From Neoroseomonas lacus (lineage in GTDB: Bacteria > Pseudomonadota > Alphaproteobacteria > Acetobacterales > Acetobacteraceae): DNA of 64,000 nucleotides. The notes beneath the pieces are model-generated. The model made no database searches. It saw only the letters and a list, made by a program, of their open reading frames with translations, and was not told the origin of the DNA. The stretch lies in NCBI RefSeq assembly GCF_014644535.1, contig NZ_BMKW01000015.1, positions 62,001-126,000 on the forward strand. The letters run 5' to 3'. Positions within the stretch are counted from its first letter, which is position 1. Each line of letters opens with the position of its first letter. The translations under genes were made by a program, and so were the position numbers. This document shows, piece by piece, positions 54,698 through 63,804 of this stretch.

Positions 54698-55651
54698 TTG
54701 CTGGCCTTCGCGGCACGTCGCCTGATCGTCTCGGTCGGCCTGGTCTGGGCCGTGGCCTCGCTGGTCTTCCTGGTGATCCACCTGATCCCGGGCGACCCGG
54801 CGGAGCTGCTGCTCTCCCAGGGCGGCATCGCGCCGGACCCGGCGGCGGTGGAGGAATTGCGCGATCGGCTCGGGCTCAACCTGCCGCTGTGGACGCAGTA
54901 CCTCGACTACATGGGCGGCCTGTTGCGTGGGGACTTCGGCCTGGCGCTGCAGGATGAACACCCGATCGTCGATGAGATCGCGCTGCGCCTGCCGCGCACG
55001 CTGGAACTGGTCGGCGCGGCGGGGCTGATTGCGCTGGTCTTCGGCGTGCCACTCGGCGTCGCGGCGGCGTTGCGCGCGGGTGGCATGCTCGACCGCCTGC
55101 TGACTGCCGGTGCGGGCCTTGCGCTGTCCGTGCCGGTCTTCGTCCTCGGCACACTGACGGTGCTGGTGCTGGCCCAGCATCTGCGCCTCGTGCCGGCAGG
55201 CGGCTACGTGCCCTTCGCGCGCGACCCGGGTCGACACATCCTGCTGCTGCTGATGCCGGCCGGCACCATCGCCGTCGGCCTTGGCGCCGTGGTGTTCCGC
55301 GTCATGCGCGCCTCAGTGCTCGAGGTGCTGGAACGCGACCATGTGCGTGCCGCCCAGGCGCGCGGCGTATCACCCGCCGGGATCATACGGCGCCATGTGC
55401 TGCGCAATGCGCTGACGCCGGTGGTCACCGTGGTGGCACTGCATCTGGGCTCGCTGCTCGGCGGCACGGTGCTGGTGGAATTCGTGTTCAACTGGCCCGG
55501 CCTGTCCGGCTACCTCGTGCGCTCGGTGGAATCACGCGACTATCCGGAAGTGATGGGCATCGTCCTCGTCATCTCCGCGCTGTTCGTGCTGCTGAACTTT
55601 CTCGTCGATCTGCTCTATGCAGTGATCGACCCACGCGTCAGGCACGGCTGA
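54698..55651 (+). CDS. ABC transporter permease, DppB type
   Basis: 317 aa, TTG start. RRLIVSVGLVWAVASLVFLVIHLIPGDPAELLL is the typical N-terminus, and the EAA loop reads RASVLEVLERDHVRAAQARGVSPAGIIRRHVLRNALTPV. Six helices. Its stop overlaps the next gene by one base. Inner-membrane channel half for the peptide-type importer. Confidence 0.93.
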   Translation: MLAFAARRLIVSVGLVWAVASLVFLVIHLIPGDPAELLLSQGGIAPDPAAVEELRDRLGLNLPLWTQYLDYMGGLLRGDFGLALQDEHPIVDEIALRLPRTLELVGAAGLIALVFGVPLGVAAALRAGGMLDRLLTAGAGLALSVPVFVLGTLTVLVLAQHLRLVPAGGYVPFARDPGRHILLLLMPAGTIAVGLGAVVFRVMRASVLEVLERDHVRAAQARGVSPAGIIRRHVLRNALTPVVTVVALHLGSLLGGTVLVEFVFNWPGLSGYLVRSVESRDYPEVMGIVLVISALFVLLNFLVDLLYAVIDPRVRHG

Positions 55652-57501
55652 TGCGGCGCGCGGCGTATCGCGGCCTGATCCTGCCGGGCGTGCTCGCGGC
55701 CATCATCGTGCTGCTGGCGATCGCCGCGCCGATCATGCCGCTCATCGACCCGGTGCGGCAGGACATCGCCCATCGCCTGACCGGCCCTTCCGCGCAGCAT
55801 TGGCTGGGCCAGGACGAATATGGCCGCGATGTGCTGTCGCGCATCATCTGGGGCGCGCGGGTGTCGCTGTCGGTCGCCTTCTCGGCGGCGGCGGCCGCGG
55901 CGCTGATCGGCACGCTGCTTGGCATTCTCGGCGGGTATTTTCGCGGTGTGGTGGAATTGCTGACGGTGCGCGCGGCCGAGATCGTGCTCTGTTTCCCGCC
56001 GCTGCTGCTGGCCCTGCTGGTGGTGACGCTGCTCGGCCCCGGCGCGGGGACATTGATCTTCTCGCTCTCCATCCTCTTCGCGCCCGGTTTCGCCCGCGTC
56101 GCCTATGCCGAGACGCTGTCCACCCGCGCGCTCGACTACGTCACGGCGCAGCACGCGCTGGGCGCGCGGACGCGACGCATCCTGGCGCTGACCGTGTTGC
56201 CGAACATCGCGACGCCGCTGATCGTGCAATTCTCACTCACCGTCGCGGCGGCGATGTTGCTGGAAAGTGGGCTATCCTTCCTCGGCCTCGGGGTGGTGCC
56301 GCCGGCACCGTCCTGGGGGCTGATGATCCGTGGCGCTCGCGGCGCGATGGAACAGGCGCCGCTGCTGCTGTTCTGGCCGTGCCTCGCGCTGACTGGCACG
56401 GTGCTGGTGCTGAACCTGCTGTGCGACCGGCTGCGCGATGCGCTCGACCCGCGCGGCCGGGCGATGGGCCGGCCCGGCTTTCTCGGGCGAGTCTTCGCCC
56501 TACCGCCGGTGCCGTCGCCCCCGGCACCCGGCCTTCTCTCGGTGCAGGGTCTGACGCTGCAAGTGCCGGGACCGAACGGCCCGATCGAGGTGGTGCGCGG
56601 CGTCAGCCTCAGCCTCGCGCCCGGCGAGACGCTGGCGATCGTCGGCGAGAGTGGTTCGGGCAAGACGCTGACCGGCCTCGCGGTGATGGGGCTGTTGCCG
56701 GCGGCGGTCACGCCGGTCGCCGGTTCCATCATGCTGACCGGCCAGGACGGCATGCCGCGCGACCTGCTGCGCCTGCCGGAGCCTGAGCTGCGCGCGCTGC
56801 GCGGCCGCGACATGGCAATGATCTTCCAGGACCCCTCGAGCAGCCTGAACCCGCTGCTGCGCATCGGCACGCAGGTCGCCGAGAGCCTGCGCGCCCATGG
56901 CACCCATGACGGCGTGCATGACCGTGTCGTGGCGCTGCTGCGCCAGGTCGGCCTGCCCGATCCGGAACGCGCCGCCATGGCCTATCCGCATGAACTCTCG
57001 GGCGGGCAGCGCCAACGTGTGATGATCGCCGCCGCCATCGCCAATCATCCGCGCCTGCTGCTGGCCGATGAACCGACCACCGCGCTCGACGTCACCGTGC
57101 AGGCGCAGATCCTCGCGCTGCTGCAGGCGCTGAAGGAGGCGGAGGGTGGCATGGGCATGGTCTTCGTGACTCACAACCTCGCCGTCGTCGCCGAGATCGC
57201 CGACCGTGTCGCCGTCATGTATGCCGGCGAGGTGGTGGAGGAAGGCCCCGCCGATGAGGTGCTCGCCGCGCCGCGCCACCCCTATACCGCCGCGCTGATC
57301 GCATCCACGCCCGAGGGCGAGGCCGAACGTCTCTCCGCCATTCCTGGCGCCGTGCCGCAGCCTTGGGCGATGCCGCCCGGCTGCCGCTTCGCCCCGCGCT
57401 GCGCCATGGCGCAGCCTGCCTGCACCGTGACCGCTCCCGCGCTCGAGGAGGTCGCGCCCCGCCGTGCCGCGCGCTGCCTGCGCTGGAGGGAACTCGCATG
57501 A
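55651..57501 (+). CDS. Fused ABC permease (DppC) and ATPase (DppD)
   Basis: 616 aa. Residues ~1-270 are a DppC permease (HWLGQDEYGRDVLSRIIWGARVSL, EAA loop HALGARTRRILALTVLPN, FLGLGVVPPAPSWGLM). After a Pro-rich linker (PPVPSPPAPG, ~285-295) comes an ATPase with Walker A GESGSGKTLTG, signature LSGGQRQRVMIA, Walker B LLLADEPTT, and the oligopeptide C-terminal motif PPGCRFAPRC. In most bacteria these are separate genes. Confidence 0.93.
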   Translation: MRRAAYRGLILPGVLAAIIVLLAIAAPIMPLIDPVRQDIAHRLTGPSAQHWLGQDEYGRDVLSRIIWGARVSLSVAFSAAAAAALIGTLLGILGGYFRGVVELLTVRAAEIVLCFPPLLLALLVVTLLGPGAGTLIFSLSILFAPGFARVAYAETLSTRALDYVTAQHALGARTRRILALTVLPNIATPLIVQFSLTVAAAMLLESGLSFLGLGVVPPAPSWGLMIRGARGAMEQAPLLLFWPCLALTGTVLVLNLLCDRLRDALDPRGRAMGRPGFLGRVFALPPVPSPPAPGLLSVQGLTLQVPGPNGPIEVVRGVSLSLAPGETLAIVGESGSGKTLTGLAVMGLLPAAVTPVAGSIMLTGQDGMPRDLLRLPEPELRALRGRDMAMIFQDPSSSLNPLLRIGTQVAESLRAHGTHDGVHDRVVALLRQVGLPDPERAAMAYPHELSGGQRQRVMIAAAIANHPRLLLADEPTTALDVTVQAQILALLQALKEAEGGMGMVFVTHNLAVVAEIADRVAVMYAGEVVEEGPADEVLAAPRHPYTAALIASTPEGEAERLSAIPGAVPQPWAMPPGCRFAPRCAMAQPACTVTAPALEEVAPRRAARCLRWRELA

Positions 57502-58478
57502 CAGCGCCGCTGGTGCGTGGCGAGGGGCTCACCCGCGCCTTCCATCGTCGCGGCGGGTTGTTTGGCCGCGGCGTGCCGATGATGGCGCTGCGCGGCGTCG
57601 ATATCGAGCTGCATCGTGGCGAGGCGGTCGGCGTGGTGGGCGAATCCGGCTGCGGCAAATCGACGCTCGGCCGTTTGCTGCTGCGGCTGATGACGCCGAC
57701 ATCCGGGCGCGTGATGTTCGAGGATCGTGACCTCGCGACCATCAGCGCCGCCGAATTGCGCGCCCTGCGCCGACGCATGCAGATGGTGTTCCAGGACCCC
57801 TATGGCAGCCTCGATCCGCGCCGGGTGATCGGCGCGCAGATCGCCGATGGCATGGTCATCCACGGCCTCGCGCAGGGGACCACGGTGCAGGACCGCGTCG
57901 CCGCGCTGCTGCGCCAGGTCGGGCTCGACCCTGGCCACGCGCAGCGATTGCCGCATGAATTCTCCGGCGGTCAGCGCCAGCGCATTGCCGTGGCGCGTGC
58001 ACTGGCGACGCAACCGGACTTCATCGTGGCGGATGAACCGGTCTCGGCGCTGGATGTCTCGATCCAGGCGCAGGTGGTGAATCTGCTGGCGGATCTGCGT
58101 GGCGAACTCGGCCTCGCACTGGTCTTCATCAGCCACGATTTGCACGTGGTGCGCCACCTGTGTGACCGCGTGGTGGTGATGTATCTCGGCCTGGTGATGG
58201 AGGAAGGCCCGGCAGCCGAGATCTTCCGCGCCCCGGCCCACCCCTATGCACGGGCGCTGCTGGCGGCGACGCCCTCGCTGCGCCATCGCGGCGCGGCGGC
58301 CTCGCCCCTGGCCGGCGAAGTGCCGAGCATCGCCAAGCCACCCTCCGGCTGCGTGTTCCGCACGCGCTGCCCGATGGCGCAACCGGCCTGCGCTCAGTCG
58401 GTGCCGGCGCTGCGCCTCTTGCCGGGCGATGCCACGCGCCGGATCGCCTGTCACCGTGCCGAGGAGATCGCCGCATGA
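57498..58478 (+). CDS. ABC transporter ATPase, DppF/OppF type
   Basis: 326 aa. Walker A GESGCGKSTLGR, QMVFQDPYGSLDPR (Q-loop), LPHEFSGGQRQRIAVARAL, VADEPVSALDVS, and the C-terminal PPSGCVFRTRCPMA cysteine motif of the oligopeptide ATPases. It overlaps the upstream fused gene by 4 bases. Second ATPase of the importer. Confidence 0.95.
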   Translation: MTAPLVRGEGLTRAFHRRGGLFGRGVPMMALRGVDIELHRGEAVGVVGESGCGKSTLGRLLLRLMTPTSGRVMFEDRDLATISAAELRALRRRMQMVFQDPYGSLDPRRVIGAQIADGMVIHGLAQGTTVQDRVAALLRQVGLDPGHAQRLPHEFSGGQRQRIAVARALATQPDFIVADEPVSALDVSIQAQVVNLLADLRGELGLALVFISHDLHVVRHLCDRVVVMYLGLVMEEGPAAEIFRAPAHPYARALLAATPSLRHRGAAASPLAGEVPSIAKPPSGCVFRTRCPMAQPACAQSVPALRLLPGDATRRIACHRAEEIAA

Positions 58479-59170
58479 TGGATCCTGTCGGCCGTGTCGC
58501 GATGGTCTCGGGGGCGGCGCGCGGCATCGGGCGCGCGGTGACGGAACGACTGCTGGCGGCGGGCTACACCGTCAGCGCCGGGGTTCGCGACGTGTCGCGC
58601 CTACCGGTGCATGACCGTCTCTCCGCCCATCGCTTCGACGCCGCGACGCCGGGCAGCGCCGAGGCCTGGGTGGCCGCCACCATGGCCCGGCATGGCCGTA
58701 TCGACGCGCTGGTGAATGCCGCCGGCATCAATCCCCGCGCGGCGATGCTCGACGCCGATGAGACGAATTTCGACGCCATGTGGGCGGTCAATGCCAAGGG
58801 CCCGATGCGTGTCATCCGCGCCGCCTGGCCGCATCTCGTCGCGGCGAGGGAAGGGCGGGTGGTGAACATCGCCTCGCTATCCGGCAAGCGCGTGCGCAAC
58901 GAGAATCTCGGCTATGCGATGAGCAAGTTCGCGGTGATGGCGCTGACGCAGGAAGTCCGGCGCCAGGGGTGGGAGCACGGCATCCGCGCCACCGCCGTCT
59001 GCCCTGGCTTCGTCGATACCGACATGACGTCGCATGTGACCAAGGTCAGCCGCGACAGCATGTCGCGCCCCGAGGACATCGCCGCGCTCATCGAATCCGT
59101 GCTGCGCCTCCCGAACAACGCGACGGTCGCGGAACTGCTGGTGAATTGCCGGCATGAGGACTTGCTGTGA
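58475..59170 (+). CDS. Short-chain dehydrogenase/reductase
   Basis: 231 aa. The NAD(P) motif is SGAARGIGRAVTERL (TGxxxGxG type, with Ser for the first Thr). NAAG is present in LVNAAGIN, the catalytic Ser in VVNIASLSG and the Y-x3-K in GYAMSKFAVM. It overlaps both neighbours by 4 bases, so it is part of the pathway. Probably oxidises or reduces an intermediate; substrate unknown. Confidence 0.9.
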   Translation: MMDPVGRVAMVSGAARGIGRAVTERLLAAGYTVSAGVRDVSRLPVHDRLSAHRFDAATPGSAEAWVAATMARHGRIDALVNAAGINPRAAMLDADETNFDAMWAVNAKGPMRVIRAAWPHLVAAREGRVVNIASLSGKRVRNENLGYAMSKFAVMALTQEVRRQGWEHGIRATAVCPGFVDTDMTSHVTKVSRDSMSRPEDIAALIESVLRLPNNATVAELLVNCRHEDLL

Positions 59171-59442
59171 AGCTCGTTCGCCTGCGGGATGCGGCGCGGC
59201 CACGCATCACGTTGCGCCTGGACGGCGTGCCGATCGAGGCGCAACGCGGCGACACGCTGCTGACCGCCCTTCTGGCCGCCGATGCCGGCTATCTGCGCGA
59301 CAGTGAATTTGGCGATGGCCCCCGTGCGGGCTTCTGCCTGATGGGCGCCTGCCAGGATTGCTGGGTGGTGGTCGAAGGACGCGGCCGGCTGCGCGCCTGC
59401 GCCACGCTGGCTGAGGACGGCATGGAGATCCGGCGCGGATGA
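59167..59442 (+). CDS. Small [2Fe-2S] subunit, HcnA/opine-oxidase gamma type
   Basis: 91 aa. DGVPIEAQRGDTLLTALLAA then the cysteines of RAGFCLMGACQDCWVVVEG and LRACATL, giving the plant-type ferredoxin pattern C-x4-C-x2-C-xn-C. It is the electron-transfer subunit of three-component amino-acid or opine dehydrogenases. 4-base overlaps on both sides. Confidence 0.9.
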   Translation: MKLVRLRDAARPRITLRLDGVPIEAQRGDTLLTALLAADAGYLRDSEFGDGPRAGFCLMGACQDCWVVVEGRGRLRACATLAEDGMEIRRG

Positions 59443-60818
59443 AGGTCGCGGTGGTCGGTGCCGGCCCCGCCGGCGTGCGCGCAGTGGAACGGCTGGTCGC
59501 GGCCGGGCTGTCGCCGGTCTGGATCGATGAGGCGTCCGATGGCGGCGGGCGCATCTATCAGCGGCCGCCGCCGGGTCTCGCACGGGACGCCCGCAGCCTC
59601 TACGGCTTCGAAGCGAAACGCGCCACGGCGCTGCACGACACGCTCGATGCGTTGAAGCCGCGCTGCGACTGGCGACCTGACACGCTGGTCTGGCACATCC
59701 GCCCCGGGGCCAGACAACTGCAGACGCTCTGCGGCGGCCGGCAGGATGCCGTGACCTACGACGCCGCCATCCTTTGCACCGGCGCGATGGACCGCGTCAT
59801 TCCTCTCCCCGGCTGGACGCGGCCCGGGGTGACGACGATGGGCGCGGCGCAGATCGCGTTGAAGACGCAGGGCTGTGCCATCGGTCATCGCGTCGTCTTC
59901 CTCGGCACTGGTCCGTTGCTGTGGCTGGTGGCGTATCAATACGCCAAGGCAGGGGCGGATGTGGCGGGGGTGCTTGATACCACGCCCTTCATCACCAAGG
60001 CGCGCGCTACGCCGGGGCTGCTGCTTGGTGGCGCGACCTTCGCCAAGGGCCTGTACTACATCGCCTGGCTCCGCCGGCGCGGCATTCGCATCGCAGAGGG
60101 TGTCACGCCGCTCGCCATAGAGGGTGGCGATGACGGCGTGACGGCCGTGACCTGGCGCGATGCGGCGGGGCGCGACCATCGCATCGATTGCGACGCCGTC
60201 GGCATGGGCTGGGGGCTGAAGCCGGAAGCGCAGCTCGCCGACCTCGCCGCCGTGCCGTTCCGCCATGACGCGCTGCAGGCGAATTGGGTGCCGGTGCGTG
60301 ATGGCGCCGGCCGCACGCCGGTCGCGGGTATCTACCTCGCCGGTGACGGTGCGGGCATTGGCGGGGCGGAGGTCGCGGAGATGACCGGTGCGCGCGCCGC
60401 CCTCGCGGTACTGGAGGATGCCGGGCATCGCCTCGACCCGATTGAGACCGTGGCACTCGACCGGCGCCTGGCGTCGCAGGCGCGCTTCCGCGCCGCGCTG
60501 GAACGCGCCTTTCCGTTTCCTGCGCATCTCGCGCGCGCCATGGCCGACGACACGCTGTTGTGCCGTTGCGAAGGGCTGCGCGCCGGCGAATTGCGCGCCG
60601 CCGCCCGCGCCGAGGCGGCGACCGGCCCGGCACCGGAGATGAACCGCGCCAAGGCCTTCACGCGCGTCGGCATGGGGCGTTGCCAGGGTCGCGTCTGCGG
60701 CGCCGCGGCCGCCGAGATCCTCGCCGCGGAACTCAACTGCACCGTGCCGCAGATCGGCCGCCTGCGCGGCCAGCCGCCGGTCAAGCCGATTCCGATCAGC
60801 GCCGAGGCCGCGCCATGA
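59439..60818 (+). CDS. FAD/NAD(P)-binding subunit, HcnB/opine-oxidase A type
   Basis: 459 aa. FAD site VAVVGAGPAGVRAVERL, second dinucleotide fold RVVFLGTGPLLWLVAYQYAKAG, IYLAGDGAGIGGAEVAEMTG, and a C-terminal BFD-like [2Fe-2S] domain with LLCRCEG and GMGRCQGRVCG. Matches the alpha subunit of HcnABC hydrogen-cyanide synthase, opine oxidase and D-hydroxyproline dehydrogenase families. Confidence 0.9.
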   Translation: MKVAVVGAGPAGVRAVERLVAAGLSPVWIDEASDGGGRIYQRPPPGLARDARSLYGFEAKRATALHDTLDALKPRCDWRPDTLVWHIRPGARQLQTLCGGRQDAVTYDAAILCTGAMDRVIPLPGWTRPGVTTMGAAQIALKTQGCAIGHRVVFLGTGPLLWLVAYQYAKAGADVAGVLDTTPFITKARATPGLLLGGATFAKGLYYIAWLRRRGIRIAEGVTPLAIEGGDDGVTAVTWRDAAGRDHRIDCDAVGMGWGLKPEAQLADLAAVPFRHDALQANWVPVRDGAGRTPVAGIYLAGDGAGIGGAEVAEMTGARAALAVLEDAGHRLDPIETVALDRRLASQARFRAALERAFPFPAHLARAMADDTLLCRCEGLRAGELRAAARAEAATGPAPEMNRAKAFTRVGMGRCQGRVCGAAAAEILAAELNCTVPQIGRLRGQPPVKPIPISAEAAP

Positions 60819-61918
60819 CAACCACCTGCGATGTGCTGATTCAGGGCGGCGGCGGCGCCGGCTGTTCCGCCGCGCTGCACCTCGCGCAGCGCGGGATGCG
60901 GGTGATCCTGCTGGAACGCGGCCTGGTCGGCGGCCAGGCCTCCGGCGTGAATTACGGCGGCGTGCGACAGCAGGGGCGCAACCCGGCGGAACTGCCGATC
61001 GCACGGCGTTCGCGCGAGATCTGGGGGCGCCTCGGCGTGCTGGTCGGCACCGATGCGGAATTCACCGTCACCGGCCATCTGAAGCTGGCGCGCAGCGAGG
61101 CGGAGGAGGCGGAACTCATCGCCTATCTCGATGTCGCGAAACAGCACGATTTGCCGCTGCGCATGGTCGGGCGCAACGCGATCCATCGCGACTATCCCTG
61201 GCTCGGCCCCCTGGTGGTGGCGGGATCCTTCGCGCCGGAGGACGGCGCGGCGAACCCACGGCTGCTGTCGCCGGCGCTGGCCCATGCCGCGCGTGCCGCC
61301 GGGGCGGATATCCGCGAACATGCCGAGGTCGTCGCCCACGCCCATGACGGCGCGCGCTTCACGCTGCGCACCAAGGCGGGCGAGAGCTTCGCCGCGCCTG
61401 TGCTGCTGAACGTCGCGGGCTTCTGGGGCGGCGCCGTCGCGGCGGCCTTCGGCGAGGCGGTGCCGATCGAACCGCTGTCACCGAACATGGCGGTGACCGA
61501 GCCGCTGCCCTATTTCATCGAGCCCAACCTCGGCGTGGTCGGCGGCAATGTCTATCTGCGCCAGATCCCGCGCGGCAACGTCATCCTCGGTGGCGGCCAT
61601 GGCGAAGCGGATGCGTCCATCCCGTGGTCGCGCCCCCTGCCGGAAGTGACGATGGAAGCGGCGCAACTCGCCACGCAACTGGTGCCGGCCCTGGCTGGCG
61701 TGCAGATCATCCGCTCCTGGAGCGGCATCGACGGCAGGATGCCCGACCGCATCCCGGTGATCGGGCCAAGCCGCACCACGGCGGGCCTGTTCCATGCTTT
61801 CGGCTTCTCCGGCCACGGCTTCCAGCTTGGCCCGGGCATCGGCGCGATCATGGCCGAGCTGATCGTCGACGGACGCACGGACATCCCGCTCGACCCGTTC
61901 CGCATCGACCGCTTCTGA
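60815..61918 (+). CDS. FAD-dependent amine/amino-acid oxidase subunit, HcnC/opine-oxidase B type
   Basis: 367 aa. FAD motif DVLIQGGGGAGCSAALHLAQRG, DAO-type segments SGVNYGGVRQQGRNPAELPIA, VLLNVAGFWGG, and the C-terminal FSGHGFQLGPGIGAIMAELI. It is the catalytic, substrate-oxidising subunit of the three-gene dehydrogenase. The start overlaps the upstream stop by 4 bases. Last gene of the operon; it converges on the next gene with a 6-bp gap. Confidence 0.92.
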   Translation: MTTTCDVLIQGGGGAGCSAALHLAQRGMRVILLERGLVGGQASGVNYGGVRQQGRNPAELPIARRSREIWGRLGVLVGTDAEFTVTGHLKLARSEAEEAELIAYLDVAKQHDLPLRMVGRNAIHRDYPWLGPLVVAGSFAPEDGAANPRLLSPALAHAARAAGADIREHAEVVAHAHDGARFTLRTKAGESFAAPVLLNVAGFWGGAVAAAFGEAVPIEPLSPNMAVTEPLPYFIEPNLGVVGGNVYLRQIPRGNVILGGGHGEADASIPWSRPLPEVTMEAAQLATQLVPALAGVQIIRSWSGIDGRMPDRIPVIGPSRTTAGLFHAFGFSGHGFQLGPGIGAIMAELIVDGRTDIPLDPFRIDRF

Positions 61919-61924
61919 CGCGCC

Positions 61925-62785
61925 TCAGCCGAAGGTCTCGTCCAGCGCCTGGAAGCGCGGCAGGTCCACCAGGGCGTTGAACTCGCCATAGCTCATCATC
62001 GCACCGGAGGCGCCGGCCGGCGTCCCGTCGCGCTTGAGCAGCGCTAGGGTGCGCGCCATCGCCCGCGATGCCGAGAAGAGTAGCGAGACGGCGTAGAGCA
62101 CGACGGTGAAGCCCATCTCCTCCAGAACCGTCGCCGTGAGCGCGGTGGTTTCGTTGCCGTCGACGATGCTGACCACCTTCGGGCCGGGAACGCGGCGCGC
62201 GACGATCTCGACCTCCGATATCCGCTTGATGCCATCAACGAAGACAAGGTCCACGCCGGCATCTTGGTACATCAGGGCGCGCTCGACCGCTTCCTCGGGG
62301 CCGACCGCCGGCATGGCGTCGGTGCGGCCGATCACCAGCGGCCCACCCCGCGGCCGCGCGGCAATGGCGCATTTCAGGCGGCGCACGGCTTCATCGGCCT
62401 GGATCAGGCGGATGCCGGCGAGCTGTCCGCAGCGCTTCGGCGCCACCTGGTCCTCCAGGTGGATCGCGGCGACGCCGGCCTGGGCGTATTCCTCCATGGT
62501 GCGAACGATATTGGCGGGGCCGCCATAGCCGGTATCCGCATCGGCGATGATCGGGATCGAGACGGCGCGCACCATGTCGCGAGCATGGGTCGTCATCTCG
62601 GTCTGGGTCAGCAGGCCGATATCGGGCCGCCCGAGGCGGGAGGCAGTGGCCCCGAACCCGGTCATGTAGATGGCCTCGAACCCGGCGCGCTCGACAAGGC
62701 GCGCTGCCAGCGCGTCCGGTGCCCCGGGGGCAGACAGGATCCCACCCGCGGCAAGGCGGGCGCGAAGTCCATCGGCAGTGGTCAT
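61925..62785 (-). CDS. Isocitrate lyase/PEP mutase family protein
   Basis: 286 aa. PPDK/ICL barrel with IYMTGFGATASRLGRPDIG, the metal-binding IADADTGYGGPANIVRTMEEY, and IHLEDQVAPKRCGQLAG (catalytic loop KRCG). Relatives are 2-methylisocitrate lyase, oxaloacetate decarboxylase and CPEP phosphonomutase. The KRCGQ loop instead of KRCGH leaves the reaction open. GGAAC precedes the ATG. Confidence 0.88.
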   Translation of the reverse strand: MTTADGLRARLAAGGILSAPGAPDALAARLVERAGFEAIYMTGFGATASRLGRPDIGLLTQTEMTTHARDMVRAVSIPIIADADTGYGGPANIVRTMEEYAQAGVAAIHLEDQVAPKRCGQLAGIRLIQADEAVRRLKCAIAARPRGGPLVIGRTDAMPAVGPEEAVERALMYQDAGVDLVFVDGIKRISEVEIVARRVPGPKVVSIVDGNETTALTATVLEEMGFTVVLYAVSLLFSASRAMARTLALLKRDGTPAGASGAMMSYGEFNALVDLPRFQALDETFG

Positions 62786-62839
62786 TTTTGTTCCTGGAGT
62801 TTCCCTTGATGATACAATTCTTCGGTTTTGGCCACTTTG

Positions 62840-62853
62840 GAAGAACGTTCTTC
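62840..62853. promoter_or_regulatory. Perfect 14-bp palindrome in the divergent promoter
   Basis: GAAGAACGTTCTTC between the PEP-mutase family and FkbM genes, in an AT-rich stretch (62785-62880). A symmetric site suits a dimeric regulator; none is adjacent. Confidence 0.4.
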
Positions 62854-62921
62854 GTCGTGAACGGTTGGGTAACCGATATTTGTGAGGCTGCGCGGGTTCA
62901 TGCTGCAGGAGGCAGCCCCGC

Positions 62922-63791
62922 ATGGCCGACGCCACGGCACCATCCTTCCGGACCCTCACCGGCGGCGCCGCGCCGCGCGTGAAGGTCATCGACATCGGGG
63001 CAAACCCGATCGATTCCGAACCGCCCTATGCCGGCATGCTGCGCGCCGGCGATGCCGAGGTAGTCGGCTTCGAGCCCAACCGAGCCGCGCTGGCCGTGCT
63101 CGAAGCGCGCAAAGGTCCACTCGAACGCTATTTTCCGCATGCGGTGGGTGATGGTGGGCAGCACTTGCTGCATATCTGCCAGGCACCGGGCATGACGTCG
63201 CTGCTCGAACCCGACCCGGCGGTGCTCGCACTGTTCCACGGCTTCCCCGAATGGGGCCGCGTCCTGGCGACGGAGACGGTCGAGACTGTGCGGCTGGACG
63301 ATGTGCCGGAGACAATGGGTGCCGCGCTGCTGAAGCTCGACATCCAGGGCGCCGAGCTGATGGTGCTGCGCCATGCCGGGCAACGTCTGTGCGATGCGCT
63401 GGTGATCCAGGCCGAGGTCGAGTTCCTGCCGTTGTACAAGGGCCAGCCGCTGTTCAGCGAAATGGAGCTGTTCCTGCGCGGCCATGGCTTCGTGCTGCAT
63501 CGCTTCTTCCCCGAGGTGACCCGCGCGGTGCAGCCGATGATGGTCAACAACGACCCCTATGCCGGGCTCGGGCAGCTGGTCTGGGCCGATGCGGTGTTTA
63601 TGCGCGACCTGACGCGGCTCGATGTGCTGACCGACAATCATCTGATGGCGATGGCCGCCATCCTGCACGATGCCTATGGCGCCTATGACATCGCCTTCCG
63701 TCTGGTTGCCGAGCACGACCGGCGCAGCGGTGCGGCGCGTGCCGATGCCTATTTCTCGGGCCTGCAGGCCCCGCTGCCGCAGGCGGCCTGA
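62922..63791 (+). CDS. FkbM-family methyltransferase
   Basis: 289 aa. VKVIDIGANPID (SAM motif I), EVVGFEPNRAALAVLEAR (motif II acidic), and LLKLDIQGAELMVLRHAGQRL, the FkbM hallmark. C-terminal region has PLYKGQPLFSEMELFLRGHGF. FkbM enzymes O-methylate sugars or polyketides. Together with the following methyltransferase it suggests the edge of a glycan-related locus. Confidence 0.88.
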   Translation: MADATAPSFRTLTGGAAPRVKVIDIGANPIDSEPPYAGMLRAGDAEVVGFEPNRAALAVLEARKGPLERYFPHAVGDGGQHLLHICQAPGMTSLLEPDPAVLALFHGFPEWGRVLATETVETVRLDDVPETMGAALLKLDIQGAELMVLRHAGQRLCDALVIQAEVEFLPLYKGQPLFSEMELFLRGHGFVLHRFFPEVTRAVQPMMVNNDPYAGLGQLVWADAVFMRDLTRLDVLTDNHLMAMAAILHDAYGAYDIAFRLVAEHDRRSGAARADAYFSGLQAPLPQAA

Positions 63792-63804
63792 CGGAGACAT
63801 GTGA

